Source: Cyrtodaria siliqua
Taxonomy: Eukaryota > Mollusca > Bivalvia > Adapedonta > Hiatellidae
Assembly (NCBI GenBank): GCA_037043455.1
Contig: JAWPHD010000227.1
Coordinates: forward strand, 62,001-126,000
DNA: 64,000 bases
Reading direction: 5' to 3'
Under the pieces are notes generated by a model. It had not been told where the DNA came from, searched no databases, and worked only from the letters and a program-made list of their open reading frames with translations. The position numbers were made by a program, and so were the translations under genes. Positions 33,741-44,393 of this stretch are shown here, piece by piece (positions within the stretch are counted from its first letter, which is position 1; each line of letters starts with the position of its first letter).

Positions 33741-34995
33741 ACAAGAGGTCAATGACCTTGAATCTCTACTGATTGATTTTGATTTCAGGAAGTTGTCACT
33801 ACAAACTTGTTTTTTGAAAATCTATTTTTAGCCGTGGCGGCCATCTTGAATTTCCGGCCAACCTGAAATTTTGCTAGGATCAATTAGACATCAAGAGCAA
33901 CATTCCTGTGAAGTTTCATGAAAATCTTTGAAGTAGTTTAAGAGTAGTAGTCGCTACAAGTTTTCATTATATAACTCTTATGTAAACAAAGATGGCCACT
34001 GGCAGCCATGTTTAACGTCGAATAAAAATAATGTTTGACTCGAATAACCGTCATGTCATGCTGATCATTTTAGAAAAAGTCCCATATCAATATCACTTAC
34101 AGTTTTCAAGAAGTAGTTGCTACGAACTTATTTTTTTTAATCTATTTTTAACTGTGGTGGCCATCTTGAATTCTGGTCGATCTGAAATTTTGCTAGGAAC
34201 AATAAGACATCAAGAGCAACATTCCTGTGAAGTTTCATGAAAATCCGTAAAGTAGTTTCAGAGGAGTAGTCGCTACAAGTTTTCATTATATAACTCTATG
34301 TAAACAAAGATGGCCGCTGGCAGCCATGTTTAACGTCGAATCAAAACGATTTTCGACAAGGACCAACATCATGTCATGCTGATCATTTTAGAAAAAGTCC
34401 CATATCAATATCTCTTATAGTTTTCAAGAAGTAGTCGCTACAAACTTATTTTTTAAAAATCTATTTTTAGCCGTGGTGGCCATCTTGAATTTCCGGCCGA
34501 CCTGAAACTTTGCTAGGATCAATAAGACATCAAGAGAAACATTCCTGTGAAGTTTCATGAAAATCCGTCGAGTAGTTTCAGAGGAGTAGTCGCTACAAGT
34601 TTTCATTATATAACTCTATGTAAACAAAGATGGCCACTGGCAGCCATGTTTAACGTCGAATCAAAACGATTTTCGACAAGGACCAACATCATGTCATGCT
34701 GATCATTTTAGTAAAAGTCCTATATCAATATCCCTTAGAGTTTTCAAGAAGTAGTCGCTACAAACTTGTTTTTTAAAAACATATTTTTAGATTTGGCGGC
34801 CATCTTGGATTTCACATCAACATGAATTTTTGCTAGGATCAACTAGACTTCATGGGCAACATTTCCGTAAAGTTTCATGAAGATCCATCCAGTAGTTTCA
34901 GAGGAGTAGTCGCTACAAATAAAAGTTTACGGACGGACAGACGGATGACGGACGCCGCACCACGGCATAAGCTCTGCTGATCTCTGATCTAAAAA
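33741..34995 (+). mobile_element. Family A element between family D copies
   Basis: Left end ACAAGAGGTCAATGACCTTG at 33741, just under four 320-bp units, GGACGGACAGACGGATGACGG tract, and a right end with a shortened hairpin (GCTCTGCTGATCTCTGATC, then TAAAAA). It lies between two family D arrays in the same orientation. Confidence 0.88.
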
Positions 34996-36075
34996 TTAGA
35001 ATCAATGAAAGAAAACTAATGACAAATAAAAAAAAATTAAAACAAGTTATTTGAAAATCCGTCCACGAATGCCAGAGTTATTGTCTGACACAATTTGACC
35101 TTTGACCTCTAAGTGTGAACCTTGACCATGGGGCCACAGACCTGTGCTAGACACATCGTCTAAATGTGGTGAGCACTTGTGCCAAGTAATTTGAAAATCC
35201 ATCCAGGAATTCCAGAGTTATTGACCGGACACGATTTGACCTTTGACCTATGTGTGACCTTGACCTTAGAGCCACGGACCTGGATTTTGTGCGCGACACA
35301 TCATGTTGCTGTGGTGAGCACGTGTGCCAAGTTAATTCAAAATTCGTCAAGAAATGCCAGAGTTATTGACCGGACATGATTTGACCTTTGACCTCTAAGT
35401 GTGACCTTGACCTTGGATCGACGGACCTGGATTTTGTGCGCGACATGTCGTCTGGTTGTGCTGAGTACTTGTGTCCAGTTATTCGAATATCCGTCCAGGA
35501 ATGCCAGAGTTATTGACTGGACACAATTTGACCTCTAAATGTGACCTTGACCTTGGAGCCAAGGACCTGGGTTTTGTGCATGACACGTCGTCTAGTTGTG
35601 GTGAGCAATTGTGTCAAGTTATTTGAAAATCTGTCCATGAATGTCAGAGTTATTAACCGGACACGAAAGCACTTTGTTTTGACCTTTGAACTCTAAGTGT
35701 GACCTTGACCTTGGAGCCACGAACCTGGATTTTGTGTGCGACACGTCTAGTTGTGGTGAGCAATTGTGCAAAGTTATTTGAAATTCCGTCTATTATTGTC
35801 AGAGTTATAAAGCGGACACGATTGTACAGACAAACGGACAACCTTTGACCTTTAAGTGTGACTTTGACCTTGGAGCCACGGACCTGGATTTTGTCTGCGA
35901 TACATTGTCTTGTTGTGGTGAGCAATTGTACATTGAAAATTCCGTCCATTATTGTCAGAGTTATGAAGCAGACACGATTGAACAGACTAACAGAGACGAA
36001 CGGACACAGTGAGACTAACGGAGACGAACGGAGAGACAGTGCGACTACTATATGCCACCTTTCGGGGGCATAAAA
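34996..36075 (+). repeat. Family D array, second copy
   Basis: About seven units like 32886-33720, ending in GGAGACGAACGGAGAGACAG and the hairpin ATGCCACCTTTCGGGGGCAT then AAAAA. Its stem differs from the 33720 copy on both sides while still largely pairing. It lacks its own left end. Confidence 0.86.
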
Positions 36076-36990
36076 ATAATTCCAGATTCTGTCAATTTTT
36101 GACAAGAAATACATATTTTTCGCCTGAAAATTAAGGCAATATATTAAGCATCATATGGTTCAGGACATTTTTCTACTTAATTATTGGACCTTTGTCTATC
36201 CAAAATTTTACAATGTCTTTATTCTATTGTATTAAATATTGTTTTCTAAATTTTAACCCAATACCCCAATGGATTACAGAAATCAGTGATTTTTTTAATA
36301 TTTTCCGACATTTTCCGACATTTTGTCCTAACATGCCAATATTTGAGCAATTATGTTATATATGATGCCAGGAAAAACTTGAATATGTATGCTGTGCAAT
36401 ATTCTATTGCTTCAATTTGATAAGTTTATGTTCAAACTAATTTTTTTATTTTTTTCCATATTCTGGCGATTTTTGACAAAAATACAAATTGTTCGCCCCA
36501 AAATTAAGGCATTTCCTAACATCATGCGGTTTGGAACTTTTTTCTATTTAATCACTGGACCTTACCCTGCCCAAAAAGGTTACAATATTTATTTTTTTCT
36601 ATTGTATTAGATATATTTTTAATTTTTAGTAAAATACCCCCAATGTATTACAGAAATCAGATTTTACCCAAAATCTCAATATTTAAGTATCAGATCCATA
36701 AATTATATGGTGGGACACGTAGAGATGCGTTTCGAGAAAGATTCCATCAATTCAAATTGGTTCTAATATCTTCCATTATTTTTCTTAATTTTTTTTCCAG
36801 ATTTTGGCGATTTTCGTCTAAAACCGCAACGTTTTTCCCAAAACCTCACTAAAGCCCCAACGCTCAGATGGCACACATGTCTCATTTTGAAGCTTAGTGT
36901 ATATTCTTTCAGAAAATCATACTCTACAAAATCCTCCCTGGTGGGAGGAAGGGGTCTACAGTAGCTCAAGGACTATAAGTACATTAATTT
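36076..36990 (-). repeat. Family G array, reverse orientation, right part
   Basis: It resumes the array interrupted at 32565, with GGCGATTTTTGACAAAAATA, CATCATGCGGTTTGGAAC and AATGTATTACAGAAATCAG. Units are about 375 bp. The last block (36846-36980, CACTAAAGCCCCAACGCTCA) repeats 31861-32000 directly. Confidence 0.8.
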
Positions 36991-37833
36991 TCAACACTTG
37001 CTATTTCTTTAAATTCTAGAGATATTAAAGTCCCAATCCCGCCAACAACAGGCAAATTTTACATCAAATGTACACCGTTTCTAAACCTACTGATGATGAG
37101 GTACACATATAACTTACATATTTCGAGAATCCAAACTCTATAGACAAAATATAACCAGCTTGAATAAGCCAGGCCAAATGCCAAAACTGGAGCGACGAAT
37201 TGAAGAGTTAATACAAAATAAATTGACACATATTCAATTGTGGGTATTTTTAGAACCCGTGCAAAAAACTTTACTTGTAATCGGCATATAAAATTATATG
37301 ACTTGAACACCTGGATAAGTTTTGATACACGGTTATGTAATGTAATTTTGCCGTTATTTCGCGGGTTAGTTTCTATATGTGCAAAATGTGTTTTAACGGA
37401 CTAAAATAGAGCAAATCTTATCCAACTGTTTATTGCCATAATATGTTAAGCTTTGGGACTTACGTACCAACATAACGTTTATTAGATATAAGCTTTTATT
37501 CAGCAAAATTCCAAATAGTCGCAAGACCCATAAGAATACAGAACATATATACAAGGTTGACAGTAGGTATATGCAATCATTTATATTATGTTTTTTTACA
37601 ATACAAGCTTGATTTGAACAAAAAACATGAGCGGACTTAAAAATAAAGGAAAAATGTACGGGGAATACATGTAATACAACATTAAATGAATAATAGTTTA
37701 AATTTCTTGTCTAGTTAGTATCAGTTGCTATATAATTATATGAATCTACAGCAGGGAATAATGATCACAATTTAACATACAGTTAAAGGGACATTGTCCG
37801 TAAGTAAGCATATTATATTGAGCTTAAACATAA
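36991..37833. other. Unassigned AT-rich sequence
   Basis: No repeat unit, ORF or RNA motif recognised. A minus-strand open stretch at 37310-37059 is hydrophobic but has no family resemblance. TTAAAGGGACA occurs at 37783-37793 (see findings). Confidence 0.45.
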
Positions 37834-39083
37834 ACAAGAGGCCCAAGAGGGCCTGTGGACGATCTACTGGCTAAAGGGCTCTTATGAGTGACTGCAATTT
37901 ACGCTTTTTTGAAAGTTTTGGGCAAAATACAGCATTTTTAACTAAATCAAGGGCAATAACTAAAGAATCTGGTAAAGTTTGGTAACGAACAGATGAACAA
38001 GAGGTCCATGAGGGCCTGTGGACGCTCTACTGGCTAACACGGCTCTTATAACATCAATGAAGCGAGTGACTGCCATTTACGTTTTTTTTGAAAGTTTCGG
38101 GCAAAACACAGCTTTTTAACTAAATCAAGGGCCATAACTAAAGAATCTGGTAAAGTTTGGTAAAGTTCAGATGAAAAATGAAGGCCCTACCGTATTAACG
38201 AGGCAAAATATAGCATGTTTAACTAAATCAAGAGCCATAACTCCTCTGTTACTGGTCCGACTGGTCCAACATAGAGCTAAAAAAAAAGTTGTGTGTTTTT
38301 TTTTTTTTTTTAACTAAATCAAGGGCCATAACTCCGCTTTTACTAATCCGATATGGCTGGTTTTCGAACTTGTCCGAGCTTTCATTGATATTAACAATCT
38401 GATAAAGATTGGTAAAGATCGGATTAACAATGAAGCCCCTATCGTCTTAACGAGGCAAAATATAGCATTTTTAACTCAATCAAGGGCCATAACTCTGCTG
38501 TTACTAGTCCGTTATGGCTGGTTTTCAAGCTTGTCTGAGCTTTTATTGATATTAACAATGTGGTAAAGTTTAGTAAAGATAGGATGAAAAACGAAGGCCC
38601 TATCGTCTTAACGAGGCAAAATATAGCAATATAGCATTTTTAACTAAATCAAGGACCATAACTCCGCTGTTACTGGTCCGATCTGGTTGGTTTTCGAACT
38701 TATCCGAGCTTTTATTGACATTAACAATCTGGTAAAGTTTGGTAAAGATCGGATGGAAAATGAAGGCCCTATCGTCTTAACAAGGTAAAATATAGCATTT
38801 TTAACTAAATCAAGGGCCATAACCATGCTGTTACTGGTCCAATCTGGCTGGTTTTTGAACTTGTCCGAGCTTTCATTGACATTAACAATCTGGTAAAGTT
38901 TGGTAAAGATCGGATGAAAAAGTGAACGACGGACGGACGGACGACGGACGGACGGACGATGGACAACTCGGCATCCCATCAGCTCTGCTGGCCAGTCGAG
39001 CTAAAAATGAAAAAAAAAAAAATGGAAAAAAAAAATATTCACAAAAAAAGATTTCAAAAAATTTAAAATAGAAATATTTTTAA
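37834..39083 (+). mobile_element. Family B elements, two nested starts
   Basis: Left ends at about 37832 (ACAAGAGGCCCAAGAGGGCC) and 37994 (ACAAGAGGTCCATGAGGGCC), followed by GGACGCTCTACTGGC in the second. Six to seven units of about 160 bp follow, then a GACGGACGGACGGACGACGG tract and a right end with CTGGCCAGTCGAGCTAAAAA near 38985-39006. An A-rich tail (39007-39083) leads to the next family A element. Confidence 0.86.
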
Positions 39084-40645
39084 ACAAGAGGTCAATGATT
39101 TTGATTTCAGGAAGTAGTCGCTACAGACTTGTTTTTTGAAAATCTATTTTTAACCGTGGCGGCCATCTTGAATTTCCGTCCGACCTGAAATTTTGCTAAG
39201 ATCAATAAGACATTAAGAGCAACATTCCTGTGAAGTTTCATGAAAATCCGTCAGGTAGTTTCAAAGAAGTAGTCGCTACAAGTTTTCATTATATAACTCT
39301 ATGTAAACAAAGCAGCCATGTTTAAGGTCAAATCAAAACGATTTTCGACAAGGACCAACATCATGTCATACTGATCATTTTAGAAAAAGTCCCATATCAA
39401 TATCTCTTATTGTTTTGAAGAAGTAGTCGCTACAAACTTATTTATTTTAATTTTTTTTTAGCTGTGGCGGCCATCTTGAATTTCCGGCCGACCTGAAATT
39501 TTTCTAGGATCAACTAGACATCAAGAGCAACATTCCTGTGAAGTTTCATGAACATCCGTCAAGTAGTTTCAGAGGAGTAGTCGCTACAAGTTTTTACTAT
39601 ATAACTCTATGTAACCAAAGATGGCCACTGGCAGCCATGTTTAACGTCGAATCAAAATAATTTTCCACAAGGATCTACATCATGTCATGCTGATCATTTT
39701 AGAAAAAGTCCCATATCAATATCACTTATAGTTTTCAAGAAGTAGTCGCTACAAACTTATTTTTTAAAAATCTATTTTTAGCTGTGACGGCCATCTTGAA
39801 TTTCCGGCTGACCTGAAATTTTGATAGGATCAATTAGACATCAAGAGCAACATTCCTGTAAAGTTTTATGACAATCCGCCAAGTAGTTTCAGAGGAGTAG
39901 TCGCTACAAGTTTTTACTATATAACTCTATGTAAACAAAGATGGCCGCTGGCAGCCATGTTTAACGTTGAATCAAAACGATTTTTGACTAGGATCAACAT
40001 CATGTAATGCTGATCATTTTAGAAAAAGTCCCATATCAATATCACTTATAGTTTTCAAGAAGTAGTCGTTACAAACTTATTTTTTAAAAATCTATTTTTA
40101 GCTGTGACGGCCATCTTGAATTTCCGGCCGACCTGAAATTTTTCTAGGATCAATTAGACATCAAGAGCAACATTCCTGTAAAGTTTCATGACAATCCGCC
40201 AAGTAGTTTCAGAGAAGAAGTCGCTACAAGTTTTTACTATATAACTCTATGTAAACAAAGATGGCCGCTGGCAGCCATGTTTAACGTTGAATCAAAACGA
40301 TTTTTGACTAGGATCAACATCATGTCATGCTGATCATTTTAGAAAAAGTCCCATATCAATATCACTTATAGTTTTCAAGAAGAAGTCGCTACAAACTTGT
40401 ATTTTAAAACTCTATTTTTAGCTTTGGCGGCCATCTTGGATTTCACATCAACATGAATTTTTGCTAGGATCAACTAGACTTTATGGGCAACATTTCTGTA
40501 AAGTTTCATGAATATCCATCCAGTAGTTTCAGCTGTGAAGTCGCTACAAATAAAAGTTTACGGACAGACGGACAGACGGCCAGACGGACGCCGGACGCCG
40601 CACCACGGCATAAGCTCTGCTGATCTCTGATCAGTAGAGCTAAAA
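39084..40645 (+). mobile_element. Family A element, left end shortened
   Basis: It starts ACAAGAGGTCAATGATTTTG at 39084. Compared with 33741, the stretch holding TGACC and AGCTCTACTGAT is deleted between two TGA repeats. About 4.5 dimer units, the GGACAGACGGACAGACGG tract and the standard hairpin and TAAAAA follow. The final AAAAACAAGAGG is shared with a family B left end. The interior closely matches 19899-21480. Confidence 0.88.
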
Positions 40646-43027
40646 ACAAGAGGCCCAAGAGGGCCTGTGGACGCTCTACTTGCTAACATGGCTCTTGAAG
40701 TTTCGGGCAAAAAACAGCTTTTGAACTAAATCAAGGGCCAGAACTAATTGAATGTTGTTTAACGGCTCATCAACACAGTATAGGTTATTTAGAGCCGCCC
40801 CAGAGAGAGGGGAAGGATACATAGGAATCCGGGAACCTGCCCTACTCTTATTATCGAATAGATTCCTATGGTTCTTTAACGTGCTCGAGGATAGACCGAT
40901 ACACGGGACCGCCCGGTTTACGTCCCCATCCGACGGACGAGGCTAAGGTAAAGTGTCTTGCCCAAGAGCACACCGACGGAACTCAGTGGCACCACGGAGG
41001 ATTGAACCCGGGGCCTCCGGTTACAAATCCGCCGCGCTAACCGACTGCGCCACGCCAGCCCCGGGCCAGAACTAAAGAATCTGTTAAAGTTTGGTAAAGA
41101 TCAGATGAAAAATGAAGGCCCTACCGTATTAACGAGGCAAAATATAGCATTTTTAACTAAATCAAGAGCCATAACTCCTCTGTTACTGGTCCGACTGGTC
41201 CAACATAGAGCTAAAAAAAAAAAAAAAAAAAAATTAAAAGCAAAAATTAAAATATATATATATAAAAAAAATAAAAAAAAATAAAAAAAAAATAAAAAAT
41301 AAAAAATAAAAAAAAAATAAAAAAAATTCAATTGAAAAAAAGAAATTTAAAAAAAAAAGAATTCAATTAAAAAAATAAAATAAAAAAAAAATAAAAAAAA
41401 AAATAAAAAAAAAATTAAAAAAAAGGAAAAGTTTGGTAACAATCAGAAGAAAAATAAAGGACCTCTCGTCTTAACGATGCAAAATATAGCGTTTTGAACT
41501 AAATCAATTTTCGAACTTGTCTGAGCTTTCATTGATATTAACAATCCGATAAAGTTTGGTAAAGATCAGATGAACAATGAAGCCCCTATCGTCTTAACGA
41601 GGCAAAACATAGCATTTTTAACTAAATCAAGGCCCATAACTCCACTGTTTCTTGTTTGAAATGGCTGGTTTTCAAACTTGTTCGAGCTTTCAATGACATA
41701 AACAAGCTGATAAAGTTTGGTAAAGATCGGATGAACATTGAAGCCCCTATCGCATTAACAAGGCAAAATATAGAATTTTTAACTAAATCAAGGGCCACAA
41801 CTATGCTGTTACTGGTCCGATATGGCTGGTTTTCGAACTTGTTCGAGCTTTCAACGACATTAACAATCTGATAAAGTTTGGTAAAGATCGGATGAACAAT
41901 GAAGCCCCTATCGCATTAACGAGGCAAAATATAGCATTTTTAACTAAATCAAGGGCCATAACTCCACTGTTACTATTCCGATATGGCTGGTTTTCGAACT
42001 TGTCTGAGCTTTCATTGATATTAACAATCTGATCTAGTTTGGTAAAGATCGGATGAACAATGAAGCCCCTAACGTCTTAACGAGGCAAAATATAGCATCT
42101 CTAACTAAATCAAGGGCAATAACTCCGCTGTTACTAGTCCGATATGGCTGGTTTTCGAACTTGTCTGAGCTTTCATTGATATTAACAATGTGGTAAAGTT
42201 TGGTAAAGATAGGATGAAAAACGAAGGCCCTATCATCTTAACAAGGCAACATATAGCAATATAGCATTTTTAACTAAATCAAGGACCATAACTCTGGTGT
42301 TACTGGTCCGATCTGGCTGGTTTTCGAACTTGTCCGAGCTTTCATTGTTATTAACAATGTGGTAAAGTTTGGTAAAGATAGGTTGAAAAATGAAGGCCCT
42401 ATCGTCTTAACGAGGCAAAATATAGCAATATAGCATTTTTAACTAAATCAAGGCCAAAGGCCAGCAGAGCTAAAAATGAAGGCCCTACCTTATTAACAAA
42501 GCAAAATATAGCATTTTTAACAAAATCAAGGGTCATAACTCCGCTGTTACTGGTTTGATCTGGCTGGTTTTCGAACATGTCCGAGCTTTAATTGATATTA
42601 ACAATCTGGTAAAGTTTGATAAAGATCGGATTAAAAATGAAGGCCCTATCTTCTTAACGGGGCAAAATATAGCATTTTTAACTAAATCAAGGGCCATAAC
42701 TAAAAAATCTGGTAAAGTCTGGTAAAGATCAGATGAAAAATGAAGGCCCTATCTTCTTAACGAGGCAAAATATAGCATTTGTAACGAAATCAAGGGCCAT
42801 AACTAAAGAATCTGGTAGTCTGGTAAAGATCAGATGAAAAATGAAGGCCCTATCTTCTTAACGAGGCAAAATATAGCATTTGTAACTAAATCAAGGGCCA
42901 TAACTAAAGAATCTGGTAAAGTCTGGTAAAGATCAGATGAAAAATGAAGGCCCTATCTTCTTAACGAGGCAAAATATAGCATTTGTAACTAAATCAAGGG
43001 CTATAACTCCGCTATTACTGGTCCGAT
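40646..43027 (+). mobile_element. Family B element with SINE insertion
   Basis: Left end ACAAGAGGCCCAAGAGGGCC and GGACGCTCTACT directly follow a family A right end. A SINE-3 is inserted at 40747-41062. An A-rich region (41213-41425) precedes about ten roughly 160-bp units. The array ends abruptly at about 43027, where it switches to the middle of a family A unit without any terminus. Confidence 0.86.
40747..41062 (-). mobile_element. SINE-3, full length, tRNA-derived
   Basis: Flanked by a 12-bp duplication GGGCCAGAACTA (40735-40746, 41063-41074). The minus strand begins GGGGCTGGCGTGGCGCAGTC. Box A is TGGCGCAGTCGG (41052-41041) and box B GGTTCAATCC (41008-40999). The head resembles a tRNA with a TTTGTAA anticodon loop (TGT, Thr-like). 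The body has CTTGGGCAAGACACTTTACC-like text (here TCTTGGGCAAGACACTTTAC), and the tail ends ACAACATTCAAT. Both Pol III boxes are intact, so it could be a recently active copy. Confidence 0.92.
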
Positions 43028-44393
43028 CAGCATTCCTGTGAAGTTTCATGAAAATCTGTCAAGTAGTTTCAGAGTAGTCGTTGCAAGTTTTTTATGTATA
43101 ACTCTATGTAAACAAAGATGGCCACTGGCAACCATGTTTAATGTCAAATCAAAATAATTTCTTAACAAGGACCAACATCATGTCATGCTTATCATTTTAG
43201 AAAAGTCCCATATCAATCTCACTTACAGTTTTCAAGAAGTAGTCGTTACAAATTTGTTTTTTAAAAATCTATTTTCAGCCGTGGCGGCCATCGAATTTCT
43301 GGCCGACCTGAAAATTTGCTAGGACCAACTAGACATCAACAGCAACATTCCTGTGAAGTTTCATGACAATCCGTCCAGTAGTTTAAGAGGAGTAGTCGCT
43401 AAAAGTATAAACTATATAACTCTATGTAAACAAAGATGGCCACTGAAAGTCATGTTTAATTTTGAATCAAAATGATTTTCGACAAGGACCAACATCATTC
43501 ATGCTGATCATTTTAGAAAAATTCCCTTATCAATATTACTTATAGTTTTCAAAAAGTAATCGCTACAAACTTGTTTTTTACAAATCTATTTTCAGCCGTG
43601 GTGGCCATCTTGAATTTCCTGTCGACCGGAAACATTCCAGTGAAATTTCTTGAAAATCCGTCAACGTAGTTTCAGAGGAGTAGTCGTTATAAGTTTTTAC
43701 TATATAACTCTATGTAAACAAAGATGGCCGCTGGCAGCCATGTTTAATGTCGAATCAAAACGATTTTCGACAAGGACTAACATCATGTCATGCTAATCAT
43801 TTTAGAAAAAGTCCATCAATATCACTTATAGTTTTCAAGAAGTAGTCGCTACAAGCTGTTTTTTAAAAATCTATTTTTAGCTGTGGCAGCCATCTTGAAA
43901 CTCCGGCCAACCTTATATTTTGCTAGGATCAATTAGACATCAAGAGCAACATTCCTGTGAAGTTTCATGAAAGTACTTTCAGAGGAGTAGTCGCTACAAG
44001 TTTTTACTATATAAACTCTATGTAAATAAAGATGGCCGCTGGCAGCCATGTTTGAAGTTGAATCATACAATTTTCGACTAGGACCAACATCATGTCATGC
44101 TGATCATTTTAGTAAAAGCCCAATATCAATATCACTTATAGTTTTTAAGAAGTAGTCGCTACGAACTTTCTTTTTTTTTAAATCTAGTTTAGCTTTGGTG
44201 CCCATCTTGGATACCACATCAACATGAATTTTTGCTAGTATCAACTAGACTTCATGGGCAACATTTCTGTAAAGTTTCATGAAAATCCACCCAGTAGTTT
44301 CAGAGGAGTAGTCGCTACAAAAAAAGTTTACGGACGGACGACAGACGCCGCACCACGGCATAAACTTTGCTGATCTTTGATCAGTAGAGATAA
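43028..44393 (+). repeat. Family A array, no left end
   Basis: Begins mid-unit (CAGCATTCCTGTGAAGTTTC) fused to family B. About four diverged 320-bp units, a GGACGGACGACAGACG tract, and the right-end hairpin with ATCAGTAGAGATAACAAGAG, where the last A is shared with the next family B left end. Confidence 0.86.

Noticed and set aside
37059..37310. Hydrophobic minus-strand reading frame suggesting a membrane protein
   Set aside because: AT-rich sequence gives hydrophobic codons by chance. No start context, splice sites or family pattern.
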